A stretch of 64,000 nucleotides of DNA, from positions 2,232,001-2,296,000 of the forward strand of contig CP121337.1 of assembly GCA_043554545.1 (NCBI GenBank). The letters run 5' to 3'. Under the pieces are notes generated by a model that saw only the letters and a program-made list of their open reading frames with translations, ran no database searches and was not told where the DNA came from. Of the stretch, positions 1 through 8,777 are shown piece by piece. The position numbers and the translations under genes are program-made. Within the stretch, counting starts at the first letter, position 1, and every line of letters starts with the position of its first letter. The DNA comes from UBA7330 sp043554545. Lineage in GTDB: Bacteria > Bacteroidota > Bacteroidia > Cytophagales > Cyclobacteriaceae.

Positions 1-1
1 A

Positions 2-1045
2 CATACAGGAAAAATCATTGATGGAATCCCACAGCTTTCACTTCCCGTATTTATTCAACAGGAAGCTAAATATGTTGATTTTGGTGCACTGGTTGCACCT
101 CGTGTGTTTGATTGGGACGCTGACGGTTTAGAGGATATCTTGAGTGGCAATGGTGTAGGACATATTGGATTTATTAAAAACCTTGGAGGTAAGGCACCGA
201 AATGGGATGCTCCAAAATTATTGGAAATTGATAATAAACCGATAAGGCTAATAAAGAATGAAGCACTACCCGATACCGAACAACCTACATGGGGATATAC
301 AACCATTGATGTAGGTTTATGGGATGAGGATAACCTCCCTGATATTTTAGCCAACGAACACAATGGTAACCTGGTATTCATCAAAAACATTGGTAATAAA
401 AATGAGCCAAAACTGGCTACACCTCAACCATTAGAAGTGGATTGGGATGGTGAACCTCAGAAGCCAGCATGGGTGCCAGGTGTTTCAAATGGAAATGAGC
501 TTCTTGCCCCATGGAGGACCTCTCCCTATATGATGGACTATAACAATGATAAGTTAAACGATCTGGTTATGCTAGATTATGAAGGGTATTTAACAGTCTA
601 CCTACAAAAGAAAGAAAATGGCAAACTGGTCCTTTCGCATCCTCAGCGAAACTTTATATTTCCCGATGGCAAACCGATTCTACTTAATCAGCGAACTGGA
701 TCTAGTAGTGGAAGACTAAAAATTACTTTCCATGATTGGGATGGCGATGGCATGGAAGATCTAATTGTCTCCTCAAAACCAGCAGTTGACTGGATGAAAA
801 ACATGGGGATGAAAGATGGAAAAATGATCTTACAGTATATGGGTCGTGTCTTATCTGTAACGCTCATGGGACATACTGATGGTCCCGTAATTTCAGATTT
901 TAATAAAGATGGTGTCCCGGATTTACTTGTCGGTACTGAAACAGGGCAATTTTATTATTGGGAAAGACCAGATTTCGAAACAACTACAACGATGACAACA
1001 TCGGGGAAACAAAAACCAGCAAATTATCCCTATTTCAAGCGATAA
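2..1045 (+). CDS. VCBS/FG-GAP repeat protein, 5' end outside the window
   Basis: The reading frame is open from base 2, so the gene begins upstream and only its last 347 or so residues are visible; the first possible start inside the window (GTG at 104) is probably not real. The protein repeats blocks of the type D-W-D-x-D-G-x-x-D-I/L followed by a short beta stretch (DWDADGLEDILSG, LWDEDNLPDILAN, DWDGDGMEDLIVS, DFNKDGVPDLLVG), typical of FG-GAP/VCBS beta-propeller blades with calcium-binding loops. Such proteins are usually secreted or surface-exposed, in adhesion or polysaccharide-related contexts. No catalytic domain and no T9SS tail is visible at the C terminus. The family assignment is firm, the role unknown. 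Confidence 0.8.
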   Translation, partial: HTGKIIDGIPQLSLPVFIQQEAKYVDFGALVAPRVFDWDADGLEDILSGNGVGHIGFIKNLGGKAPKWDAPKLLEIDNKPIRLIKNEALPDTEQPTWGYTTIDVGLWDEDNLPDILANEHNGNLVFIKNIGNKNEPKLATPQPLEVDWDGEPQKPAWVPGVSNGNELLAPWRTSPYMMDYNNDKLNDLVMLDYEGYLTVYLQKKENGKLVLSHPQRNFIFPDGKPILLNQRTGSSSGRLKITFHDWDGDGMEDLIVSSKPAVDWMKNMGMKDGKMILQYMGRVLSVTLMGHTDGPVISDFNKDGVPDLLVGTETGQFYYWERPDFETTTTMTTSGKQKPANYPYFKR

Positions 1046-1063
1046 AACTGCGGTTTACTGTTA

Positions 1064-1585
1064 TTAATAACGACGATTTAAAATCTCTCCAAGGATAATC
1101 GCTTTTTTAGCATCCTGGGGATCTGAAAACATTTCTCTCACTTCGTCAGCAATTGTATCTTCCTCTTCTTCGTGGTCATGAAAAATACTTTTAAGTTTTT
1201 CTGAATGATAATCTTCATCAGCATCGTATTTTAATTCAAACCCCTCTGCCTTTTTGATAGATTCCTCATAGATCTTCCTGCTTTCTTCGTCAGAAAACCT
1301 TCTCGTACTCCCCTCTTGAGCAAAATCTTCTTTCGTCTTTTCCTGCGCTATCTCTTCAGCCTCCTCATAGTCTTCCTCATTTGCCTGATTTCCTTGAGGT
1401 TCTGTAAACTCTTTGAGTAACTCTTCAAATGTAAGTGGTTTACGTCTTTCTGTAGCAGAACCCTGACTGCTTGTCCTTTGCTGGCTTTCAGTGCTAGGAG
1501 GTATGGGTTTCTTTTTCTTTACTGCTCTTACAATAAAATATATCAGTCCGATAATAACGTAGAGCCAGGTTTGAATGTCATCCAT
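1064..1585 (-). CDS. Small membrane-anchored acidic protein, unknown function
   Basis: A 173-residue protein that I do not recognise. Residues 7-22 form one hydrophobic segment (TWLYVIIGLIYFIVRA), followed at once by a basic stop-transfer patch (KKKKP), so the bulk should lie in the cytoplasm. The remainder is highly charged, Glu/Asp-rich and probably partly disordered or helical. The C terminus (DAKKAIILGEILNRRY) is the least acidic part and the best candidate for a conserved binding motif. It is divergent from smc, with 71 bases between the two start codons, and tail-to-tail with the VCBS gene. The length, anchor and gene position suggest a real conserved gene, but no function can be assigned. 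Confidence 0.65.
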   Translation of the reverse strand: MDDIQTWLYVIIGLIYFIVRAVKKKKPIPPSTESQQRTSSQGSATERRKPLTFEELLKEFTEPQGNQANEEDYEEAEEIAQEKTKEDFAQEGSTRRFSDEESRKIYEESIKKAEGFELKYDADEDYHSEKLKSIFHDHEEEEDTIADEVREMFSDPQDAKKAIILGEILNRRY

Positions 1586-1613
1586 TATGCCTTAAAAATA
1601 GGAAATTAAATTC

Positions 1614-1621
1614 TAAATTTG
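1614..1621 (+). promoter_or_regulatory. Candidate -7 element for smc
   Basis: TAAATTTG is an exact match to the Bacteroidota -7 consensus TAnnTTTG and lies 35 bases before the smc start codon. No clear TTTG -33 partner is seen at the usual spacing, so this is a candidate only. Confidence 0.4.
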
Positions 1622-1656
1622 TTGCTTCGCCTTAAGTAACTTATCTCAATTACTAC

Positions 1657-4600
1657 ATGCAGTTAACACGTCTTGACATAAAAGGATTCAAAAGCTTTGC
1701 CGATAAGGTCACCATCAACTTTGACGAAGGGATTACAGGCATTGTGGGTCCAAATGGATGTGGTAAATCCAATGTAGTAGACTCGATCCGATGGGTGCTA
1801 GGTGAACAGAAAACCCGGGTTCTGAGGTCAGACAAAATGGAAAATGTCATATTTAATGGAACAAAAGCCAGAAAGCAAACACAAATGGCCGAGGTTTCCC
1901 TGACATTTAACAATACCAAAAACCTTATCCCTACAGAGTATTCTCAGGTTACCCTTACCCGACGATATTTCAGATCAGGAGAAAGTGAGTACTTACTTAA
2001 TGATGTGCCTTGTAGGCTTAAAGACATCACCAACCTTTTTCTGGATACAGGTATTGCTTCCAACACCTACGCGATTATTGAACTAAAAATGGTGGATGAT
2101 CTCCTCAATGATAAGGACAATTCGCGTAGAAGTCTTTTTGAAGAAGCTGCAGGTATTTCAAAATTCAAAAAAAGAAAGAAAGAGACCCTTCGTAAGCTTG
2201 AAGACACAGATGCTGACTTAGACCGTGTCGAAGACCTGCTTTTTGAGATTGAGAAAAACCTTAAATCATTGGAGAAGCAGGCCAAACAGGCCACCCGGTA
2301 CTACGAGATCAAGGAAGAATACAAAGAAGTTAGTATTGGGTTAGCAAAGAAAACGCTTGAAAATCAGCAAGCCACTCAAAACAATGTTCAAAATGAGATT
2401 AATAAACAAAATGATCTCAAAGGAGAGCTTAATACTAAGTTAACAGCTACCGAGGCAGCAATTGAACAAACCAAAGCAGATCTTTTAAGTAAGGAAAAGC
2501 TACTTGCTAGTCGCCAAAAAGCCCTCAACGAACATGTCGCAAAGATTCGACAATATGAAAGCGACAAGAAAATAAAGAGTGAGCGTCAGCGGTTTCTGAA
2601 TGATCGCATTGAAAACTTAAAAGAACTTATTGAGCAGGATAAACAAAGTAATGAGAGGGCCTCATTTTCATTGAAAAGTTTGGGGAATGAAAGGGGTACT
2701 GCAGAGGACATCCTGGATCAGATCTCTAAAAGGCTGGACAACCTTCAGACTGATTACGATCAACAAAAAGAAAAAACACAGCAAGCACAAGCGGTGGTGA
2801 ATGAGGTAAACCAACAATACAGTAGCAAAAGAGATGAAGTTTTCAACCTGGAGAAAGACATTGAGATAAGAGAAATCCAACTCAGCACCCTTAAATCTGA
2901 ACTCAATAAATCCAAGGAAGACACCTCACAACACTCCCAGGATTTACAGGCATTTTCCTCGAAGTTAGAAGACATCACCACGGAGAAAACCTCCAAGTCT
3001 GATAAATATCAAGCATTAAAAGAGAAAGAAGATCATCTTAGTAAAAAGATTGAAGCCTGTCAGCAACAGATTGATTTATTAAGAGATGAGTTGACACAAA
3101 TTAATCGTCAGCTTGATCGTCAACAAAACGAGTATAACCTTACCAAATCTCTTGTAGACAACCTGGAAGGTTTCCCTGAAGCCATTAAATTTCTAAAGAA
3201 GAGCAACGATTGGAAAGACGCACCTCTCCTATCAGACATCATAACATGTCCGGAAGAATACCGTGTTGCTATTGAGAATTTCCTGGAGCCCTACATGAAT
3301 TATTATGTAGTCAATAAATATGAGGATGCATTAAAAGCCATTAACCTACTTAGCAATTCATCTCAGGGCCGCGTAAGTTTCTTTGTGTTGGAGCGCCTGG
3401 AAAGTTTTCATTCCAGTTCTACTCATTTATTTGAAGGCACAATAAACGCAACAGAGGTAGTTGAATATGACGCTAAGTATCAGAAATTAATAGCCCACCT
3501 CTTGGACAATGTCTATATCTATGAGTCAGCTTCCCCTGGGAAACCAGATGACGGTGTGATATTCATATCCAAAAACGGTCAGATTGCTCAAAGAAACTAT
3601 AGCCTTGCAGGAGGATCTGTAGGTCTCTTTGAAGGGAAAAGAATTGGAAGAGCAAAAAACCTGGAAAAGCTTTCTCTGGAAATTAAGGCACTCACCAAAA
3701 AACAAGAACAAACTGAATCAACCTTCAGAGCGAGTCAGACTGAGCTGGCCAAGCTAAAAGGAGAATCTAATCAAGAGGAATTAAGTCAGCTCAAAGATGA
3801 AATCAACCAAGTAAATGAGGTCTTTGTTACCCTCCAAACTAAAAAGGAGCAGTTCTCCTCTCTGCTTAGTTCAAATGAAACTAAACATGAAGATTTGGTT
3901 GAGCGGATCAATAAATTAAATGAAGAACTAACGGAACTGATTCCTAAAAAATCAGATTCTAAAAATCAATTAGAGACACTGGAGGAAAAAGTCACCAATG
4001 CGAAGGAAGAACTAAACTCATTAAATGAGCTGCTCTCACATAAGTCCACAGCATTTAATGAAGAAAATGTTCTGTACCACAGACAGCAGAATAAATTAAA
4101 TAGCATTCGACAAGAAATAACATATAAGCAGGAAGCCTTTGATAGCAGCGGTGAACGCATCCAGAAAAATACTGAAGAGTTACAGCTCACAACACAGAAT
4201 CTAAATGAACTTATCAAAACCTCTGAACAAGGTGACGATGATTTGATTGCGATGTATGATGAAAAAGAATCCGTTGAATTAGGTGTTAATGAAGCTGAGA
4301 AAGAATATTATCAGGTCCGAGGTAAAATAGAGGAAGATGAGAAAAACCTAAGAGAGATTCAACGACAAAGAGAGTCTATCGATCATGTGTTAATGGAATG
4401 GCAAAATAAGCTGAATGAAACAAAGTTGCAGCTCAACTCCGTGAAGGACCGACTCTCAGTAGAGTTCAACATAGACCTTACTCAGGTTGATAGTTTTGAT
4501 AACGAAGATATACTAGCTAAAAACGAAGACGAACTTCGGGAAAAAGCGGAAAAACATAAAAACAGGCTTGAGAACATGGGCCCTATAAACCCCATGGCCA

Positions 4601-5181
4601 TGGAAGCTTATGAAGAGATCAAAGAGCGTCATGAGTTTATCACAACGCAAAAAGAAGACCTTATAAATGCCAAGGAGTCACTCATGACAACCATTGGAGA
4701 AATTGACACAGTTGCTAAAACTACATTCCTGGAAGCTTTTGAAAAGATTCGTCACAATTTCGAAAAAGTATTCAGAACGCTATTTACTGAAGAAGATGAC
4801 TGCGAACTAAAGTTAACCGATCCAGATAATCCATTAGAATCACCTATTGAGATCATGGCGAAACCAAAGGGTAAAAAGCCATTGACCATCAATCAACTTT
4901 CTGGAGGGGAAAAAACACTAACTGCCACTTCACTGCTATTTGCCATCTACCTTTTGAAGCCGGCACCATTCTGTATTTTTGATGAAGTAGACGCTCCTTT
5001 GGATGATGCTAACATTGATAAGTTTAATGAGATTATCCGTGAGTTTAGCAAAGACTCCCAATTTATTATTGTTACTCATAATAAAAGAACCATGTCCAGC
5101 ACGGACGTCATTTATGGCATTACCATGATTGAGCAAGGAGTATCAAAAGTTGTACCTGTTGACCTAAGGGAATTAGCCTAA
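1657..5181 (+). CDS. smc: Chromosome segregation ATPase SMC
   Basis: A 1174-residue SMC protein, normal length for bacteria. It forms a dimeric ring that compacts and segregates chromosomes with ScpA/ScpB. The N-terminal head has the Walker A motif GPNGCGKS at 31-38. Two long coiled-coil arms (about 170-500 and 660-1000) flank a hinge at about 505-650. The C-terminal head has the ABC signature LSGGEKT at 1081-1087 and Walker B FCIFDEVDAP with Asp1109 and the catalytic Glu1110. All ATPase motifs are intact. The gene stands alone: its neighbour downstream is convergent, with only 15 bases between the stop codons. ParA and ParB, its usual partners in origin segregation, are also in this window but about 50 kb away. 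Confidence 0.98.
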   Translation: MQLTRLDIKGFKSFADKVTINFDEGITGIVGPNGCGKSNVVDSIRWVLGEQKTRVLRSDKMENVIFNGTKARKQTQMAEVSLTFNNTKNLIPTEYSQVTLTRRYFRSGESEYLLNDVPCRLKDITNLFLDTGIASNTYAIIELKMVDDLLNDKDNSRRSLFEEAAGISKFKKRKKETLRKLEDTDADLDRVEDLLFEIEKNLKSLEKQAKQATRYYEIKEEYKEVSIGLAKKTLENQQATQNNVQNEINKQNDLKGELNTKLTATEAAIEQTKADLLSKEKLLASRQKALNEHVAKIRQYESDKKIKSERQRFLNDRIENLKELIEQDKQSNERASFSLKSLGNERGTAEDILDQISKRLDNLQTDYDQQKEKTQQAQAVVNEVNQQYSSKRDEVFNLEKDIEIREIQLSTLKSELNKSKEDTSQHSQDLQAFSSKLEDITTEKTSKSDKYQALKEKEDHLSKKIEACQQQIDLLRDELTQINRQLDRQQNEYNLTKSLVDNLEGFPEAIKFLKKSNDWKDAPLLSDIITCPEEYRVAIENFLEPYMNYYVVNKYEDALKAINLLSNSSQGRVSFFVLERLESFHSSSTHLFEGTINATEVVEYDAKYQKLIAHLLDNVYIYESASPGKPDDGVIFISKNGQIAQRNYSLAGGSVGLFEGKRIGRAKNLEKLSLEIKALTKKQEQTESTFRASQTELAKLKGESNQEELSQLKDEINQVNEVFVTLQTKKEQFSSLLSSNETKHEDLVERINKLNEELTELIPKKSDSKNQLETLEEKVTNAKEELNSLNELLSHKSTAFNEENVLYHRQQNKLNSIRQEITYKQEAFDSSGERIQKNTEELQLTTQNLNELIKTSEQGDDDLIAMYDEKESVELGVNEAEKEYYQVRGKIEEDEKNLREIQRQRESIDHVLMEWQNKLNETKLQLNSVKDRLSVEFNIDLTQVDSFDNEDILAKNEDELREKAEKHKNRLENMGPINPMAMEAYEEIKERHEFITTQKEDLINAKESLMTTIGEIDTVAKTTFLEAFEKIRHNFEKVFRTLFTEEDDCELKLTDPDNPLESPIEIMAKPKGKKPLTINQLSGGEKTLTATSLLFAIYLLKPAPFCIFDEVDAPLDDANIDKFNEIIREFSKDSQFIIVTHNKRTMSSTDVIYGITMIEQGVSKVVPVDLRELA

Positions 5182-5196
5182 AAAACCATATTGATA

Positions 5197-5946
5197 TTAA
5201 CCCCGACCGATATAAGGCATCCCATTGGCCATGATTGTCATAAAAGGCACATTTACTGAAAGCGGTAGATCAGCAAGGTATAGAAAAGCATCAACCAGGT
5301 GCTGCATGTCGAACGTAGGTTCTTTTTTAACCGAGCCATCTGCCTGAATGACTCCTTTTCCCATTTTCACAGTCATTTCAGTAGCTACATTCCCAATATC
5401 AATTTGACTACAAACAATATTGCAGTATCTCCCTTCCAACTGAGTCGACTTGGTAAGGTTTGTAATCCCAGCTTTGGTAACGTTATAAGGCGTGGCATGT
5501 GGTCTTGGCACATGTGAGGATATCGATCCGTTATTGATAATTCTGCCTCCCTGCGGGCTTTGTTTCTTCATGATCCTTATAGCCTCCTGTGTGCATAAAA
5601 AAGGACCTGTCAGGTTTACACCAACTACACGATTCCATTCCTCCAGACTGATTTCTTCTAAAGGAAGATCTTTAAGATTTACTCCAGCATTATTGAACAG
5701 AATATCCAGTCTTCCAAATTTTTTTATGGTTTTATCAAATAGATGTTCCACCGAATTTTTATTAGACACATCTGTAGGAACGATCAAGGCCAACGTATCT
5801 GCTACATTAGCCTGATCAACTGTTTCTTTCAGCGCTTCTTCTCTCCTACCAGCCAATATCACAGAACAACCAGATTTAAGTAGACCAATGGTAATTGAGC
5901 GTCCTATTCCAGAACCTGCCCCAGTCACTAAAACAACTTTTCTCAT
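5197..5946 (-). CDS. SDR family NAD(P)-dependent oxidoreductase
   Basis: A 249-residue classical short-chain dehydrogenase. The Rossmann cofactor motif TGAGSGIG is at 8-15, NNAG at 85-88, and the catalytic Tyr and Lys are Tyr154 and Lys158 (YNVTK), with Ser around 141-144. The residue after the second strand is Arg (AGRREEAL), often seen in NADP-preferring members, though this is weak evidence. The start codon overlaps the stop of the upstream DenD-like gene by 4 bases (ATGA), so the two are translationally coupled and probably act on related substrates. The substrate cannot be read from the sequence; sugar acid, polyol or keto-acid reduction would fit the partner gene. Confidence 0.9.
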   Translation of the reverse strand: MRKVVLVTGAGSGIGRSITIGLLKSGCSVILAGRREEALKETVDQANVADTLALIVPTDVSNKNSVEHLFDKTIKKFGRLDILFNNAGVNLKDLPLEEISLEEWNRVVGVNLTGPFLCTQEAIRIMKKQSPQGGRIINNGSISSHVPRPHATPYNVTKAGITNLTKSTQLEGRYCNIVCSQIDIGNVATEMTVKMGKGVIQADGSVKKEPTFDMQHLVDAFLYLADLPLSVNVPFMTIMANGMPYIGRG

Positions 5947-6914
5947 TTATTTAACTCCTCTTTTATAAACAAATCAATGATATCAGCGATGCCCTGATCC
6001 TGCTTGAATCCTAGTTCATTGGCTTTTGCTGTATCAAAGGAAAACGGAAAAGTATAAAAAATACGCTGAATAAATGGGTCTGGTTTCCATTCAATGAGTG
6101 CTACCGCCGACCCACCAGCCACTCTTTCCAATCCCTGAGCCATTTCCTCCACGGAAGTAGTTATCCCTGGCAAAGAAACAATTCTATTCTTTCCATAGGC
6201 CTCTTTGGATAACCTCACAGAATGAATAAAATTATCCACCGCCTTTTTTGGAGAGGAAATCCATATTTGTGTACTGCGGTCAACCGGACAAACAGAGTTG
6301 TTTCCCATTAGAGGCTCCCGTAAAATGCCACTGGCAAATGAAGACGTAGCCGCGTTTGGCTTACCCGGCCTGATAACAATTGTTGGTAACCTCAAACTTC
6401 TACCATCCACCCATCCACGTCTACTATAGTCATTGATCAACAATTCTGACATGGCTTTGGCTGTTCCATAAGAACTTTGTGGTATGGTAGCTGTAAGATC
6501 AGTTACAGTATCAGGAAGATCCCCTCCGAATACTCCGCAGGTACTTGCAAAAACAAATATTGGGCAAGATTCCAAGACCTTACATCTTTCTAGGATTAAT
6601 CTCGTGGCATTGAAATTCACGTCCATGCCCAAAGAAAAATCTGTCTCTGCCTGACCACTGACTATTGCGGCGACGTGAAAGATGATATCAATATCTTTAG
6701 AGATGGCATGATCAATATCTTTAGTAAAGCAAATATCTCCTTCTATAAGTTCAAGTCTTTCATCATTAGGGAATGCCGACAATGATTTATCAAAGACTAT
6801 TACCCTATTGATTGTATTGGTGCCGTTAGAGGTCTCTATCTTTCCTTCAACCAATAATTGAAGCACAAGGCGTTTGCCAATAAATCCCCCTCCCCCAAAA
6901 ACTATGATGTTCAT
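5943..6914 (-). CDS. NAD-dependent epimerase/dehydratase, D-erythronate dehydrogenase (DenD)-like
   Basis: A 323-residue extended SDR protein. The nucleotide-binding motif GGGGFIG is at 7-13 and the active-site Tyr149/Lys153 pair lies in SYGTAKA. The stretch VFGGDLPDTVTD and the later RSLRLPTIVIRPGKPN and ASSFASGILREPL blocks resemble the DenD family, which oxidises D-erythronate to 2-oxo-tetronate in the pathway with OtnK-type kinases and OtnC-type aldolases. No kinase, isomerase or aldolase partner lies nearby; only the overlapping SDR gene follows. The family is therefore well supported and the exact substrate is an inference. It is the first gene of a two-gene minus-strand operon, divergent from the lipoprotein gene at 7140. 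Confidence 0.75.
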   Translation of the reverse strand: MNIIVFGGGGFIGKRLVLQLLVEGKIETSNGTNTINRVIVFDKSLSAFPNDERLELIEGDICFTKDIDHAISKDIDIIFHVAAIVSGQAETDFSLGMDVNFNATRLILERCKVLESCPIFVFASTCGVFGGDLPDTVTDLTATIPQSSYGTAKAMSELLINDYSRRGWVDGRSLRLPTIVIRPGKPNAATSSFASGILREPLMGNNSVCPVDRSTQIWISSPKKAVDNFIHSVRLSKEAYGKNRIVSLPGITTSVEEMAQGLERVAGGSAVALIEWKPDPFIQRIFYTFPFSFDTAKANELGFKQDQGIADIIDLFIKEELNK

Positions 6915-7139
6915 TTATGTCTATTTGAATGTTGTTCAAAATTGGCTCTCATGCCAGATACCTTCTTATACTAAGTAATAACTAATCAACGAAAAAGTGT
7001 TAGTATTTCCAAAGTGTCAGGATTAATAATTCCCTAAAAAAATTAAAAAATCGATGATTTTTGGCCAGTTAATAAAAACTATGAAATTTAGGCACTTTAT
7101 TTGCGGCACTTTGTTCACCGCGAAGACAACAAATATCTT

Positions 7140-8768
7140 ATGAAACCAAATTTCTCTAAACTGGCTTTAGCTACTTTGCTTACAGCCTCCTTCATTTTTG
7201 GGTGCAATCTCAATGAAGTTCCAAATTTTGATAACACTTATTTACCTAATTATGAAGGTGAAATCGCACTAATTGTTGGGAAAGACACTTTGACAGTGGG
7301 TGATTTCATCAAAGAGCTTTCGGAAGATTCATCTGTTGTAAAGGAAGGTGATGATTTAGGATTATTTATCGTTTATGAGGACAGCTCTGACTTCTCAATT
7401 GGTACTGATTTCATTGACGTAAATACTTTCTCTAATGAAAAGTCAATTGAAAGCCCCGTAGCCTTTGCATTTGCTTCTCCATTTGATACGACATTGGTCA
7501 TTGATCGGGAAATTAATTTCAATTATGTATCAAATGAAGGAGAACAACTGGATTCCATGTTTTACAATTCAGGCACATTACAGCTAGAGGTTACTTCTGA
7601 TTTTCCAGGGGATGTTACTTATACCATTACCACCAACTCATTCATCAATGATCAAACAAATGAAATTATTAACATCAGTTCAGGGCTTAACTACACTGGC
7701 TTTCGTCCCATTTCAAATACCAGCAATACTCCTTTAGCCGGGTATAAGACCATTCTCGAATTTCAAAATGATTCAAGTGTTTTTACAGTTAACGTGATGG
7801 CATCGATTGACATCCAGGGAGGTACTCCTCTTACGGGTAATGAATCTATCAATGTGAAGGTAGATGTGGTAGACCCTACATTCAATTCAATATATGGAAG
7901 CTTTGGAAAGGATACTTTTGATATAGAATCTCAAGAAATAAACCTGGATATATTCAGCGAATTTTCTGAATCAGGAATTTCTTTTGAAGCTCCAACCATA
8001 TATTTCACCTTAGAAAATTCATTTGGTGTCAGTGCAGGTCTGGATTTCTCTGAGATATTTGCTACATACCCCAATAAACCGGATTTAGCACTAACCGGAT
8101 CATTTGCAGACAACCTACAGCTTATTGCTGCACCGTCTTTGGAAAATGTAGGACAGAAGGTCAGCACCACGTTGGAATTAAACAATAACAATTCTAATAT
8201 AGGAGAAATACTCTCATCTTCTCCAAATAAATTAATGCTTTCTATGACTGGGATTTCAAATCCTGACAATGAAACAAGTAATTTTATTTTAGATAATTCA
8301 TTGATCAACTTTAAGACAAGAGTTGAATTACCCTTGAGCCTTCGTCTAGAAGCGTTTGAATATGATTCTGAATTTGAGTTAGGAGATTTAAGTCAATTAG
8401 AGCAAAGTGAATCACTGACACTTATCATTCAGACCTTAAATGAATTACCGATTGGCGGAGAGATTGACATCCATTTTCTCAATGAGGATGGTGAAGCGAT
8501 TGACTCCTTGAAGAACATCACCATTTTGGAATCACCGGTAGCTTTTGACTCAAATGGAAAAACATCAGAGGCTTCCTCGCTGGAGGCAAGAATTAGCCTT
8601 GATGCTGATAAGATTGAGTCACTTACCAAATCTACCAGTCTGAGGGTAAATGTTAGATTTAACTCTTTTGGTTTTCAACAGGATGAATTTGTTCAGATAT
8701 TCTCTGATTACTCACTTATAACCACTATTGCCATTGAAGGCAAGGTTTCTATAAATCTCAACGAATAA
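7140..8768 (+). CDS. Putative lipoprotein, unknown function
   Basis: A 542-residue protein that I do not recognise by name. I chose the ATG at 7140 over the longer frame from 7101 because it gives a compact lipoprotein signal: a basic N terminus, a hydrophobic core and a lipobox IFGC with Cys22. The mature protein is rich in beta-strand-like alternation, Asn, Ser and Asp (pI clearly acidic), with no enzyme motif. It is followed after 9 bases by an outer-membrane DUF5723-like gene, so the pair is probably co-transcribed and may form a surface lipoprotein/outer-membrane unit. The bases between it and the divergent DenD-like gene (6915-7139) are AT-rich; I see no clear promoter there. Confidence 0.75.
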   Translation: MKPNFSKLALATLLTASFIFGCNLNEVPNFDNTYLPNYEGEIALIVGKDTLTVGDFIKELSEDSSVVKEGDDLGLFIVYEDSSDFSIGTDFIDVNTFSNEKSIESPVAFAFASPFDTTLVIDREINFNYVSNEGEQLDSMFYNSGTLQLEVTSDFPGDVTYTITTNSFINDQTNEIINISSGLNYTGFRPISNTSNTPLAGYKTILEFQNDSSVFTVNVMASIDIQGGTPLTGNESINVKVDVVDPTFNSIYGSFGKDTFDIESQEINLDIFSEFSESGISFEAPTIYFTLENSFGVSAGLDFSEIFATYPNKPDLALTGSFADNLQLIAAPSLENVGQKVSTTLELNNNNSNIGEILSSSPNKLMLSMTGISNPDNETSNFILDNSLINFKTRVELPLSLRLEAFEYDSEFELGDLSQLEQSESLTLIIQTLNELPIGGEIDIHFLNEDGEAIDSLKNITILESPVAFDSNGKTSEASSLEARISLDADKIESLTKSTSLRVNVRFNSFGFQQDEFVQIFSDYSLITTIAIEGKVSINLNE

Positions 8769-8777
8769 GATATCAAC

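Noticed and set aside
1697..5136. Several open frames of 60-88 codons antisense to smc
   Set aside because: They lack start sites, family features and plausible composition; they are shadows of the smc coding frame.
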